A stretch of DNA of 64,000 nucleotides from Pelagadaptatus aseana (GCA_040365065.1 BAABNI010000006.1:62001-126000); one strand, 5' to 3'; positions 43,619-53,319 are shown, numbered from the stretch's first letter. Numbers and translations are program-made. The notes: generated by a model not told the origin, from the sequence alone.

Positions 43619-45214
43619 ATGTCTACTCTGAACGCCGATATCCAAGCTGTAGCCGCTCTGAAAGAAGCCGCTGGCAGCCCTTGGGACGCTATCAACCCAG
43701 AATCTGCTGCTCGCATGCGTGCACAGAACAAATTCAAAACCGGCCTGGACATCGCCAAGTACACCGCTGGCATCATGCGTCGCGACATGGCTGAGTTCGA
43801 CAAAGACAAAACCAAGTACACCCAGTCTCTGGGCTGCTGGCACGGTTTTGTTGGTCAGCAAAAGCTGATCTCCATTAAGAAGCACTTCGGTACCACCGAG
43901 CGTCGCTACCTGTACTTGTCCGGCTGGATGGTTGCTGCTCTGCGTTCTGACTTCGGTCCTCTGCCTGACCAATCCATGCACGAGAAAACTGCTGTTGCCG
44001 GTCTGGTTGAAGAGCTGTACACCTTCCTGCGTCAAGCTGATGCTCGTGAGCTGGGTGGTCTGTTCCGTGAGCTGGACAAAGCTCGTGAAGCTGGCGACGC
44101 TGCTAAAGAAGCTGAAATTCAGGACGCTATCGACAACCACGAAACTCACGTTGTACCTATCGTTGCTGACATCGATGCTGGTTTCGGTAACGCCGAAGCG
44201 ACTTACCTGATGGCTAAGCAAATGATCGAAGCCGGCGCTTGCTGTCTGCAGATCGAAAACCAGGTTGCTGACGAGAAGCAATGTGGTCACCAGGACGGTA
44301 AAGTAACTGTTCCTCACAACGACTTCCACGCCAAGCTGCGCGCTCTGCGTTACGCCTTCCTGGAGCTGGGTGTAGACGACGGTCTGATCGTTGCTCGTAC
44401 CGACTCTGAAGGTGCTGGCCTGACCAAAGAAATCGCTGTGGTTAAAGAGCCAGGCGACCAGGGTGACGTTTACAACTCTTACCTGGACGTTGAAGAAATC
44501 GACGTTGCTGACATGAAGCAAGGCGATGTTGTATTCAACCGCGACGGCAAGCTGGTTCGTCCTAAGCGTCTGCCTTCCGGTCTATACCAATTCCGTCCTG
44601 GCACTGGCCACGAGCGTTGCGTATTCGATTGTATCGAAGCTATCAATGCTGGTGCTGACCTGCTGTGGATCGAAACTGCTGTTCCTACCGTGCACGAAAT
44701 TAAGGGCATGATGGACGAAGTTCGCAAGGTTCACCCAGATGCGAAGCTGGTTTACAACAACAGCCCATCTTTCAACTGGACCCTGAACTTCCGTCAGCAA
44801 ACTTACGATGCGTGGGTTGCTGAAGGTAAAGACGTTTCTGCTTACGATCGTGACAACCTGATGAGCGCTGAGTACGATGACTCCGAGCTGTCTGCTGTTG
44901 CTGATGAGCGTGTTAAGACCTTCCAGGCTGACACTTCTCGCGAAGCGAACGTGTTCCACCACCTGATCACTCTGCCTACTTACCACACTACCGCCCTGTC
45001 TGTTGACAACCTGGCGAAAGAGTACTTCGGTGAGCAAGGCATGCTGGGCTACGTTGCTGGCGTACAGCGTAAAGAGATCCGTCAAGGCATCGCTTGCGTT
45101 AAGCACCAGAACATGGCTGGTTCCGATCTGGGCGACGACCACAAAGAGTACTACGCTGGTGAGAACGCTCTGAAAGCCGGTGGTGCTAAAAACACTTCTA
45201 ACCAGTTCAGCTAA
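43619..45214 (+). CDS. aceA: Isocitrate lyase (531-residue form)
   Basis: Cleaves isocitrate to glyoxylate and succinate, first step of the glyoxylate bypass. The catalytic motif DEKQCGHQDGK (KxCGH loop) is present, with DIDAGFGNAEATYLMA and TDSEGAGLT around the Mg2+ site. 531 residues is the long form typical of Pseudomonas and related genera rather than the 434-residue enteric enzyme. ATG 43619 with AGGAAGG nine bases upstream. Codon choice is visibly more biased (GCT, CGT, GGT, AAC, CTG) than in neighbours, as in highly expressed genes. Confidence 0.97.
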   Translation: MSTLNADIQAVAALKEAAGSPWDAINPESAARMRAQNKFKTGLDIAKYTAGIMRRDMAEFDKDKTKYTQSLGCWHGFVGQQKLISIKKHFGTTERRYLYLSGWMVAALRSDFGPLPDQSMHEKTAVAGLVEELYTFLRQADARELGGLFRELDKAREAGDAAKEAEIQDAIDNHETHVVPIVADIDAGFGNAEATYLMAKQMIEAGACCLQIENQVADEKQCGHQDGKVTVPHNDFHAKLRALRYAFLELGVDDGLIVARTDSEGAGLTKEIAVVKEPGDQGDVYNSYLDVEEIDVADMKQGDVVFNRDGKLVRPKRLPSGLYQFRPGTGHERCVFDCIEAINAGADLLWIETAVPTVHEIKGMMDEVRKVHPDAKLVYNNSPSFNWTLNFRQQTYDAWVAEGKDVSAYDRDNLMSAEYDDSELSAVADERVKTFQADTSREANVFHHLITLPTYHTTALSVDNLAKEYFGEQGMLGYVAGVQRKEIRQGIACVKHQNMAGSDLGDDHKEYYAGENALKAGGAKNTSNQFS

Positions 45215-45238
45215 GTTTGAATTAGTTAAGCAAGTGCT

Positions 45239-45270
45239 TAAAAAGGCGACCTTCGGGTCGCCTTTTTTGT
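45239..45270 (+). terminator. Rho-independent terminator after aceA
   Basis: AAAAGGCGACC-TTCG-GGTCGCCTTTTTT: 11-bp stem with a stable TTCG tetraloop and T6, 25 bp beyond the aceA stop. Confidence 0.95.
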
Positions 45271-45311
45271 TAGACTTCCCGTAACACGCAAGACAATACT
45301 AAGGTTAGAAA

Positions 45312-45866
45312 ATGACGACCCCTGCTAATCTTCAAGATTCAAAAGAACTGTTATCAAAAGACGGTTTCGCCATCAGCAACACCTGGTATCACGGCACCTC
45401 TTCCGGCCTGCTCGCCTCCATCCAGCAAGATGGCCTTAAGCGCTCTGGCGACAAAGCCATGAAGCAGGCCGCCAAGCAAACCATGGCCACCATTGGCAAC
45501 AGCTATTCCGAATCCTTTGAGCCGGTTTTTTTAACCCAGAGTAAAGAGCTGGCCTACTATTGGGCAGAGCTGGCCGTGCGCAATCGCAAGGTGCGTTTTG
45601 AAGCCGATGAAGAGCCGGCCGTATTGGCAATCACCCTGCCTGAAGAATTGAACAATCAGGTAAGACCTGATGTGGGCGCAGCAGGCCTGCTGATGGTTAA
45701 AGAAGGCGAAGCCTATCTGGCCTATGTTGCCAGCCTGTTTGAAAAAGCCGGACTTGAGGCTCCCAGCATCGACCTAATGAAAGCCGATCGCATGGATTAC
45801 CTCAATCAGCTGGGCATGGCCTACTACGACAAAGACATTGCTGCTGACTACGTAAGCGTGGTCTAA
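45312..45866 (+). CDS. Uncharacterised protein with ADP-ribosyltransferase-like N-terminal pattern
   Basis: No named family recognised. 184 residues, soluble. The opening pattern NTWYHGTSSGLLASIQQDGLK (H27, G28, T29, then GL at 41-42) and the following PVFLTQSKELAYYWAELA (71-87) resemble the H-G-T, IxxxGL and (V/L)(Y/F)xT....A..YA strings of the ADP-ribosyltransferase / tRNA 2'-phosphotransferase fold. A clear third catalytic residue is not evident; Glu131 or Glu133 in VKEGEAYL are possible. ATG start with AAGG seven to eight bases upstream. Monocistronic, after the aceA terminator. Confidence 0.65.
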   Translation: MTTPANLQDSKELLSKDGFAISNTWYHGTSSGLLASIQQDGLKRSGDKAMKQAAKQTMATIGNSYSESFEPVFLTQSKELAYYWAELAVRNRKVRFEADEEPAVLAITLPEELNNQVRPDVGAAGLLMVKEGEAYLAYVASLFEKAGLEAPSIDLMKADRMDYLNQLGMAYYDKDIAADYVSVV

Positions 45867-45959
45867 CCAGACCTGTCACAACGGAGGAATAATCATCAGA
45901 TTAATCCTCCGCTATACTGATCTGGCTGACATAAAAATAAAAACGGACAAACCGCTATC

Positions 45960-47741
45960 GTGGATAATGCGAGCCATATTCAGGAAATCAAAAGTCGCCT
46001 GATCAATGTGATTCTGGCCATATTGGCCGTTATGTCACTGCCGGGGCTTTCCGGATCATTGATGCGAATCCCGGAGTTCGGGTTTCAGCCCACCATGTTG
46101 ATTCACATTATTGGCTCAGCCATGATGTGGCTGGTCTTACTGTTTCGCAACCAACTGCCATTACCGGTTAGAGGCGGTTACATCGTCTTTTCCATGTTTT
46201 TGGTTGGCCTGGGTGGCGTTCTCAAATTTGGCATTATGAGCACCGCACAGGCGTTCTATCTTGGCGCCATTGTCATTACCACCATCATCTTTGGTGTCAA
46301 ACAAGGTGGTGTGGTATTTCTGCTGGCCTTGCTGTCCATTTGCTATGGCATGTGGCGCTCAGTCAATGGCGATATGATTTACACTGTAGAACCTGCCGCC
46401 TATGTTGACAGCACCTCTGCCTGGGTTAATTTCTTAACCACCATTTCAATGATCTCAATCTCTTTGCTGGTACTTCTCGGTCGCTTCAACAGTTTTCTGA
46501 TTGAATTGATTGCCAGCCAGGAAGAACGTATTGCTGAACGGACACAGGACATATTGGCCAAGAATCAGGAGCTTGAAGACTCCCGTCGCGACGCTGAAAT
46601 TGCCAATCGGGCGAAATCCAACTTTCTGGCCAATATGTCTCACGAAATACGTACGCCCATGAACGGTATCATAGGCATGTCTCAACTGTGTTTGCGCACG
46701 GATTTGAATCCAGAACAAAAACGCCACGTTGATGGTATTTCTCAATCCGCCAAAAGTCTGCTGGTGATTATTAATGACATTCTCGATTTATCCAAAATCG
46801 AGTCAGGCCAGCTGCAACTGGAGGAAATCCCCTTTTCCATTGTGGATACCATCAAGGGACTGGAATCCATATTTGGTCTTGATACGGATAAAACCGAGGT
46901 GAGTTTTAGCTGCAACATAGACTCCAGAATTCCGACCATCCTGATAACCGATCCGGTACGACTCAATCAGGTTTTGCTCAACCTCTGCTCCAACGCCATG
47001 AAATTCACCAAACAGGGACAGGTGAGTGTGTATGTCACTGGTGAGTTCACAGGCAGTGATGAGTTTAAGCTGAAAGTGTCCGTCACAGACACCGGTGTAG
47101 GCATCAAGCAGGAGAAGCTCGACGAAATTTTTGAGCCTTTCGCACAGGAAGATGTTTCAACAACCCGAAAATTCGGTGGCACCGGCCTCGGCCTGACCAT
47201 TACCCGACACATCATTGAACTGCTGAACGGCGACCTTTACGTCAACAGCATCCCCGGGCAAGGTTCAGAGTTTCAGTTTGATATTCCAGTAAAAGTACAG
47301 CAAGAAACCACTTCAGAAGTATTGCCAGAGGCTGAAGCTGCAGCAGATATCGACTACGAATCCATCAATTTTCCTGGCAAGTCCATCTTGCTGGTAGAAG
47401 ATATGGCCATCAACCGCATGATCATAGAAGACCTGCTGGAAGTAAACGACATAGAAATTGACGTTGCGGAAGACGGGCAACAGGCGCTGGATAAAACCTT
47501 AAGCAAAGATTATGACCTGATTCTGATGGACATCAACATGCCCATTATGGATGGCGTGGAGAGCACCCGGAGAATTCGTAGCACTCACTCCAAAAAGGCC
47601 CTGCCCATCATTGCCCTTACCGCAAACGTTATGCAGAGTGATATCCAATCCTATCTTGATGCCGGGTTTAACGACCACATCCCCAAACCTGTTGAATACG
47701 AGCAGTTGATCAGTACATTAGTCACGTTTCTGAACCCGTAA
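45960..47741 (+). CDS. Hybrid sensor histidine kinase/response regulator
   Basis: About five or six N-terminal membrane helices (residues 15-180) with no recognisable periplasmic sensor, a short coiled coil (about 185-215), HisKA with phospho-acceptor His228 in NMSHEIRTPMNGIIGMSQ, HATPase_c with N box LNLCSNAMKF and G boxes DTGVGI and GGTGLGL, then a receiver domain with Asp524 in LILMDINMPIMDG and Lys in IPKPVEYEQL. 593 residues from GTG 45960. No Hpt domain in the chain, so a separate phosphotransfer protein is expected. Confidence 0.92.
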   Translation: MDNASHIQEIKSRLINVILAILAVMSLPGLSGSLMRIPEFGFQPTMLIHIIGSAMMWLVLLFRNQLPLPVRGGYIVFSMFLVGLGGVLKFGIMSTAQAFYLGAIVITTIIFGVKQGGVVFLLALLSICYGMWRSVNGDMIYTVEPAAYVDSTSAWVNFLTTISMISISLLVLLGRFNSFLIELIASQEERIAERTQDILAKNQELEDSRRDAEIANRAKSNFLANMSHEIRTPMNGIIGMSQLCLRTDLNPEQKRHVDGISQSAKSLLVIINDILDLSKIESGQLQLEEIPFSIVDTIKGLESIFGLDTDKTEVSFSCNIDSRIPTILITDPVRLNQVLLNLCSNAMKFTKQGQVSVYVTGEFTGSDEFKLKVSVTDTGVGIKQEKLDEIFEPFAQEDVSTTRKFGGTGLGLTITRHIIELLNGDLYVNSIPGQGSEFQFDIPVKVQQETTSEVLPEAEAAADIDYESINFPGKSILLVEDMAINRMIIEDLLEVNDIEIDVAEDGQQALDKTLSKDYDLILMDINMPIMDGVESTRRIRSTHSKKALPIIALTANVMQSDIQSYLDAGFNDHIPKPVEYEQLISTLVTFLNP

Positions 47742-47771
47742 TATTGATATTTCTGGCCTACTCTACTCCGC

Positions 47772-48386
47772 ATGATTTACACCATCGGCTATGCCACCAA
47801 ACCACTGCCGGATTTTATTGCTCAACTAAACAAATACCAAATCACGGCGGTGTGTGACGTTCGCTCAGTTCCCTTCAGCAAACGATTTTACGATTACCAT
47901 CAGGATGCCATTAAACGCAGCTTGCACGAGGCCGGTATTCGCTATGTTTATCTCGGTGAAGAACTCGGCCCACGCTCCAAAGACCCTGCCCACTACGATG
48001 ACTGTAATCAGGTGCAATTTGATCGACTGATGCAATCAGATCATTTTATGGAGGGTTTGGAACGCCTCAGGCAAGGGCAGGAAAAAGGGTTCACCATGGC
48101 ATTAATGTGTGCTGAAAAGGACCCTGCGACCTGTCACCGCAGTTTGCTGATTGGCTATGCCGCTAAGCGTCTCTTTAATGAAGAGTTGCAACACATAACC
48201 CACAATGGCGACCTGGAAACCCAGGAAGCACTGGAAACGAGATTAAAAACCCTGCACGGTCTCGAACAGGATTTGTTTACTCCGGAATCGGAACTAAGAT
48301 TTCAGGCCTATCAGCAGCAACTAAAAAAAACGTCCTATATCAAACCTGATGCAAACAGCATCCACGCTCAACAGCGACTTAAATAG
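47772..48386 (+). CDS. DUF488-family protein
   Basis: 204 residues. N-terminal family signature YTIGYATKPLPDFIAQL, then VCDVRSVPFSKRFYDY, and the Cys/His motif CAEKDPATCHRSLLIGY near residue 115. Function of the family is unknown. Its last 8 bp overlap the convergent MBL-fold gene. Confidence 0.88.
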   Translation: MIYTIGYATKPLPDFIAQLNKYQITAVCDVRSVPFSKRFYDYHQDAIKRSLHEAGIRYVYLGEELGPRSKDPAHYDDCNQVQFDRLMQSDHFMEGLERLRQGQEKGFTMALMCAEKDPATCHRSLLIGYAAKRLFNEELQHITHNGDLETQEALETRLKTLHGLEQDLFTPESELRFQAYQQQLKKTSYIKPDANSIHAQQRLK

Positions 48387-49206
48387 CCGCCAGCCCGGCC
48401 TTGGCTTCTTTGATCTCTTCAAATTTGTAGTCGGCCTGAGTAATCAGATCCACACCGCAATCCAGACCGGATATCCAATTGAGAAACTTCTCAATTTCCG
48501 CGCCTTCAAAATAGCGACCATGTTGAGGCACAATTTTTTTGACGTTCATAGCCCGGACCATGTTGGCCCAAAGTGCACAGGCTTTTTGTGAGCACATATA
48601 GCGCTGGTGAAAGCCTTTCATTAAAGGAATGTGCGCCTCAAAATCTTCAACGGGAGCAGCCAGATCGTCATCACAAATCGAAGCCCCCATATCACCGGAA
48701 AAGAGAATGCCACTTTTCTGATCAAAGAATTGGAAGTTACCTACGGAATGGAGAAAATGCGCGGGAATGGCGTAAACGGTACTCTCACCCAGCGAGATAA
48801 ATCCACCTTTATCAGGCAGAGGAATCAATCGCTGCATAAATGATTCGCCGTTTTGTTCCTGCATGTAATTGGGCGCAAGATGAGGTAAAAAACGGGCCCA
48901 GAGTTTTGAACAAACCACCTTGGCATCGGTCTGCAACATCCATCGGCCCAGTGATGAAATGATATCCGGGTCCTGATGTGACGCGAGGATATAATCCAGA
49001 GACTTAAGATCCGTATACTTGCCAACTTCAATACTCAAAGGAGCGTAAGTGAGATCTCCACCTGGATCGATCACTGCTTCGTGTGAGCCATCGATAATCA
49101 AAAACTGATTGGCCTGGATACCAGAACCCTTGACCAAATCACTGAACATCAAACACTTGTGCACACCATCATCGTATAAAACGATGGCCTTTGAACCGAA
49201 AACCAT
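48379..49206 (-). CDS. Diiron MBL-fold protein (oxygen-binding ODP-like)
   Basis: 275 residues, metallo-beta-lactamase fold of the flavodiiron/ODP branch: an oxygen-reactive diiron site rather than a zinc hydrolase. The metal motif is SHQDPDIISS in place of HxHxDH, with further ligands in AHFLHSVGNFQFFD, FSGDMGASICDDD and PQHGRYFEG. There is no flavodoxin domain. Homologues (ODP of Treponema) work with chemotaxis or signalling proteins as oxygen sensors; here a hybrid kinase lies close by. ATG 49206. Confidence 0.85.
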   Translation of the reverse strand: MVFGSKAIVLYDDGVHKCLMFSDLVKGSGIQANQFLIIDGSHEAVIDPGGDLTYAPLSIEVGKYTDLKSLDYILASHQDPDIISSLGRWMLQTDAKVVCSKLWARFLPHLAPNYMQEQNGESFMQRLIPLPDKGGFISLGESTVYAIPAHFLHSVGNFQFFDQKSGILFSGDMGASICDDDLAAPVEDFEAHIPLMKGFHQRYMCSQKACALWANMVRAMNVKKIVPQHGRYFEGAEIEKFLNWISGLDCGVDLITQADYKFEEIKEAKAGLAAI

Positions 49207-49392
49207 ATTCTCACCGCCACAGAAAAAAGCTTATGGTAATAAGTGATAATGCAACTGCGTTTGATTAACAACAAAAACCCCGCAGATTGGCGTCAATCTC
49301 AACCAATTAATAACTCTCTTCTTGAGTCGGCCGGGAAGATAAAAAAGGTTATTAACAGAAACTTTTAACAACTGGTGCAACAAAGTGTGGAT

Positions 49393-49423
49393 AAGTGCCG
49401 CAACCCCAGTGATTGCGGCACTT
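49393..49423. terminator. Hairpin after pepN
   Basis: AAGTGCCGCAA-N9-TTGCGGCACTT, 11 perfect pairs, 45 bp beyond the pepN stop; no clear T-tract. The rest of 49207-49467 shows no gene. Confidence 0.5.
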
Positions 49424-49467
49424 TGAATGGACCGGCCAAGAAATAAACAGCCATCTGTTAGTGAGAA

Positions 49468-52146
49468 TTAAAGACTTTTTGTCACCACCTCAAACACATC
49501 CTTGGACAGCTCTTCCGTGGACCTGATCCGCTCAAGTTCATTTTTCATCAATTGCTGCCTTGCCGCATCGTATTTGCGCCACTTGGTCAAAGGTGTCACA
49601 AGTCTTGCGGCAATTTGCGGGTTGAGCTTATTCAGGGTGATGATCTGATCGGCAAGAAAACGGTAGCCCTCACCGGACTCAATGTGAAAATTGATGGCAT
49701 TGTTATTACAAAAAGCACCGATCAAGGAGCGAACCTTGTTGGGATTTTTAAGATCGAAAGCTTCATGACTCATCAATTTTTCTACTCTCGCCACACCATC
49801 GGGCAAGCTACAGATTGCCTGAGCCATTAACCACTGATTGACCACCAATGCTTCCTGCTGCCAACGCTGATAAAAATTGGCCAATGCCTGATCCGCAAGA
49901 TCTTGAGCCTTGTGTGGATCGGCGCCGAGAAGACCATGCAATGCAGCTATGGTATCGGTCATATTATTGGCTTGAGAAAACTGCTGTTGCGCTAAATTGA
50001 TACCAATGGATTCATCGAGCAATAACAGATAGGAAAGGCAGACGTTTTTCAGGCTGCGCTGGGCGATTTGTTCGGCACTGGCCTTGTAAACAGTCTCCGG
50101 ATTATTCTCTGCATAGGCTTCCGACAATTCAAACTTGAGCGCCTCAGCAATTTGACGCCGTACTTCCCGGCGCCCAAAGTGAATGGCCTCAACATCAATA
50201 CTATCGGCCAGTTCACTGAGATAGGCTTCAGAAGGTAATTGCAGCATCAGAGACACCATGGCTTTGTCCAAACTCTTATCACTCAATACCGAGCGATAAG
50301 CCTGAACAAGGCGCGCATCCACAACAAACTCCTGATGGTCACGCCAGGCCTGCATAGCATCGTAAATGACTTCTACGGCCAACTGCTGTGCCGCATCCCA
50401 ACGACAGAAGCCATCGTCTTCGGCGCTCATCAACCGCATCAATTCATCACGACTGTAATCGTAATGCAGTTTTACAGGCGCGGAAAAACCGCGCAATAGC
50501 GCAGGTACCGGTTTCTCGGGCAACTGATTAAAAACAAACTCCTGACGGGCTTCAGTCAGCTCCAATACTCTATGAGTATTATCTGGGGTCTCCGTATCCG
50601 GTAACGCCCCCTGCAGGTGAATCGCCAAGTTTCCAGCATCCCCTAACAGACCAATGGCAACAGGGATGTGCATGGGTAATTTCTCTTCAGCAGATGCCTC
50701 AGGTGTGTCCGGGCAACGCTGTTCGATAACCAGTCGATACTGTTGCGCAGCCTCATCATAGCTGTCGCTGACATGTAACTCGGGGGTCCCCGCCTGCGAG
50801 TACCAGAGCTTAAACTGTGTCAGGTCACGGCCGGACGCCTGCTCCATGGCGGCAACGAAATCTTCAATAGTAGCCGCTTCACCATCGTGTCTGTCAAAAT
50901 AAAGATCACTGCCCTTTCTGAACGTCTTCTGGCCCAGCAGGGTGTGAATCATTCTTACCACTTCAGCACCCTTCTCATAAATCGTCAGGGTATAAAAGTT
51001 GGAAATTTCGATAAATGACGGTGGTCTTACCGGGTGCGCCATGGGACCACCATCCTCGGCAAACTGCATGGTGCGCAACAAGCTGACGTCTTCAACTCGC
51101 TTTACCGTTGCCGAGTTCATATCCGCAGAAAACTCGGCATCGCGGAATACCGTAAAACCTTCTTTCAAACTCAGCTGGAACCAATCACGGCAAGTAACCC
51201 GATTACCCGACCAGTTATGAAAATATTCGTGCGCCACCACACCCTCAACCCGCTGAAAGCCGGCATCTGTTGTGGTTTCCGGTTTGGCCAGCACACAGGA
51301 GGTATTAAAGATATTGAGCCCCTTATTCTCCATCGCGCCCATATTGAAATCGTCTACGGCAACGATCATAAAGATATCCAGGTCGTACTCCCGGCCATAC
51401 ACCTCTTCATCCCAGCGCATGGAGTTTTTGAGTGACATCATGGCGTGGTCACATTTATCCAGATCCTTTTCTTCGACGAAGATTTTTAAGTCGACTTGCC
51501 GCCCACTGCATGTGGTAAAAGTATCTTCCACCACGGAAAGAGTGCCAGCTACCAACGCAAACAGGTAAGCTGGTTTACGGAATGGATCGTGCCATACAGC
51601 GAAGTGTCTGCCCTGTTCCAGTTCACCAGCGTCAATGCGGTTACCATTGGATAACAACACGGGGAATTCCGATTTATCTGCTTCTATGCGAGTAACAAAC
51701 TCACTCAGAACATCGGGCCTGTCCAAATAATAAGTGATTTTCCGAAAACCCTCGGCCTCGCATTGGGTACAAAACATCGTGCGTGATTTATACAGACCTT
51801 CCAATGAGGTGTTTGCCGCAGGATTGATAACAACAACCGTTTCAAGAACAAAGTCATCCCCAGGCTGATGAATGGTCAGGTATTGATCATCGGCACTGTA
51901 TTCGTCGCCGGACAGAACGCGACCGTTGAGCGTCACCTGCTCAAGTAACATGTCTTGCCCATTCAATATCAACGGAGCATCCGACGCCTCGGATTTTGGG
52001 TTACGCCGCATCCGCAGAGTGGTGGCAACCCGGGTTTGTTCCGGATCTAATTGAAACAGCAGTTCTGTCTTATCAATTAAAAAATCCGGCACCTGATAAT
52101 CGGCCAAATAGATAGCTTGTGGTTGTGCGTCTTTCATTGCCTGCAT
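49468..52146 (-). CDS. pepN: Aminopeptidase N
   Basis: Zinc M1-family aminopeptidase that removes N-terminal residues from peptides in the cytoplasm. Exopeptidase motif GAMENKGLN and zinc motif VVAHEYFHNWSGNRV with the third ligand Glu about 19 residues on. The C-terminal DUF3458-type Ig and helical domains complete 892 residues, as in E. coli. Two close starts exist: ATG 52146 (chosen, GAGAA upstream) and ATG 52137. Confidence 0.97.
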   Translation of the reverse strand: MQAMKDAQPQAIYLADYQVPDFLIDKTELLFQLDPEQTRVATTLRMRRNPKSEASDAPLILNGQDMLLEQVTLNGRVLSGDEYSADDQYLTIHQPGDDFVLETVVVINPAANTSLEGLYKSRTMFCTQCEAEGFRKITYYLDRPDVLSEFVTRIEADKSEFPVLLSNGNRIDAGELEQGRHFAVWHDPFRKPAYLFALVAGTLSVVEDTFTTCSGRQVDLKIFVEEKDLDKCDHAMMSLKNSMRWDEEVYGREYDLDIFMIVAVDDFNMGAMENKGLNIFNTSCVLAKPETTTDAGFQRVEGVVAHEYFHNWSGNRVTCRDWFQLSLKEGFTVFRDAEFSADMNSATVKRVEDVSLLRTMQFAEDGGPMAHPVRPPSFIEISNFYTLTIYEKGAEVVRMIHTLLGQKTFRKGSDLYFDRHDGEAATIEDFVAAMEQASGRDLTQFKLWYSQAGTPELHVSDSYDEAAQQYRLVIEQRCPDTPEASAEEKLPMHIPVAIGLLGDAGNLAIHLQGALPDTETPDNTHRVLELTEARQEFVFNQLPEKPVPALLRGFSAPVKLHYDYSRDELMRLMSAEDDGFCRWDAAQQLAVEVIYDAMQAWRDHQEFVVDARLVQAYRSVLSDKSLDKAMVSLMLQLPSEAYLSELADSIDVEAIHFGRREVRRQIAEALKFELSEAYAENNPETVYKASAEQIAQRSLKNVCLSYLLLLDESIGINLAQQQFSQANNMTDTIAALHGLLGADPHKAQDLADQALANFYQRWQQEALVVNQWLMAQAICSLPDGVARVEKLMSHEAFDLKNPNKVRSLIGAFCNNNAINFHIESGEGYRFLADQIITLNKLNPQIAARLVTPLTKWRKYDAARQQLMKNELERIRSTEELSKDVFEVVTKSL

Positions 52147-52185
52147 GACTTGTTCTCAAAAAAAGGTTACTGCCCAAAAAAATCG

Positions 52186-53037
52186 TTATGGGGTAATGGC
52201 TATATCGACCTGATAGCCGGTAAATTTACGAAGGTTGATCACACCGGTATCCAGAATCAGATACTGCCCCTTGATACCTTGCAACAAACCACTGACTTGT
52301 GGGGTTTTATCAAGATTGTGTGATTTGATCTTGTCCGGATAGGTCGCAACCGGATAACTGAATTCATATACCTCGCCATCGGTAATTGGCTGAATCGCCT
52401 GCACTCCATGTTCGCTTTGCAAACTACTGATGGCGCTGCGAGTCTTCTCAAACAGCTCATCTCGCAACGCAGCCAGATCAACGTCGTCAGCGTCACCCTT
52501 CAACAGGGCGCGCCAGTTGGTGCGATCACCTACGTACTCCCTGAAAGCGTCTTCAACGAAACCGGATAACTGACGGGTGGCAACCCGGAATATTGGCAGG
52601 GCCTGTTTTGCCCCCTGGTCCATCCAGCGGGTGGGCACCTGATTCAAGCGGGTAATGCCCACCTTGATACCTGAAGAGTTGGCGAGATAGACAATGTGAT
52701 CGGTCATGCAAAACTCGTCAGCCCATTCCGGTTCACGGCAGGTACCCGCATCATAATGGCACTTTTCCGGACTCATAATGCAACTGTCACACTGAGCCAG
52801 TTTCTTGAAACAGGGGTAACAATAACCCTGACTGAAGCTCTTATTACTTTTACGTCCACAATGAATGCAGTGAATCAGATTGTCATAATGGATCGATAAT
52901 TGGCTGCCAATATATTGGTTTAAGCCAATCAATTGCTCATCGAGAACCAGCTGATATTGGACGTTGTGGCTATCACCCTGACAGGTGTGCTCTGTGGCCA
53001 TTTTACGCAAATGGCCAGAATAACGGTTTGTCTCCAT
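52186..53037 (-). CDS. DUF2797-family Cys-rich protein
   Basis: 283 residues, function unknown. A Cys-rich segment at about residues 56-99 (HCIHCGRKS, GYCYPCFKKLAQCDSC, CHYDAGTC) suggests one or two metal sites. It is followed by HIVYLANSSGIKVGITR and QVPTRWMDQGA, a pattern reminiscent of GIY-YIG-type folds. 13 bp from the DUF1315 gene, probably one transcript with the genes from nadK onward. Confidence 0.85.
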   Translation of the reverse strand: METNRYSGHLRKMATEHTCQGDSHNVQYQLVLDEQLIGLNQYIGSQLSIHYDNLIHCIHCGRKSNKSFSQGYCYPCFKKLAQCDSCIMSPEKCHYDAGTCREPEWADEFCMTDHIVYLANSSGIKVGITRLNQVPTRWMDQGAKQALPIFRVATRQLSGFVEDAFREYVGDRTNWRALLKGDADDVDLAALRDELFEKTRSAISSLQSEHGVQAIQPITDGEVYEFSYPVATYPDKIKSHNLDKTPQVSGLLQGIKGQYLILDTGVINLRKFTGYQVDIAITP

Positions 53038-53050
53038 GGAATACCCGCCG

Positions 53051-53317
53051 TTATTGCCATTTCAAAGGCTTCTCGCCTTCAGGCTCGGCCACATCCCCTT
53101 CCCCGCCACAATGGCTATGGGATTTCGGGGGTATATATCCGGTGCGCTCTTCAGCGGGCACATGCATTTGTTCATAAGCAATTACAGCTTGCATACACAG
53201 CTCTTTTTGCTCCTGATCGAGCTTGCGCCCGTCAGCCCATTTGCCCAGCTCAATGGCCGTTTTCAGGTTTTCATAGATGTCCGGAGTAATCGACTCCAGC
53301 AATTGTTTGATGTCCAT
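53051..53317 (-). CDS. DUF1315/YeaC-family small protein
   Basis: 88 residues; matches the conserved YeaC family start (LLESITPDIYENLKTAIELG, then KWADGRKLDQEQKELCMQAV). The tail has a HSHCGGEG stretch. Function unknown. Two bases separate its start from the rhomboid gene stop. Confidence 0.85.
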   Translation of the reverse strand: MDIKQLLESITPDIYENLKTAIELGKWADGRKLDQEQKELCMQAVIAYEQMHVPAEERTGYIPPKSHSHCGGEGDVAEPEGEKPLKWQ

Positions 53318-53319
53318 AA

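Noticed and set aside
43601..44521. A 306-codon minus-strand frame opposite aceA
   Set aside because: Arises from the strongly biased codons of aceA; low-complexity Ser/Val/Gln product.
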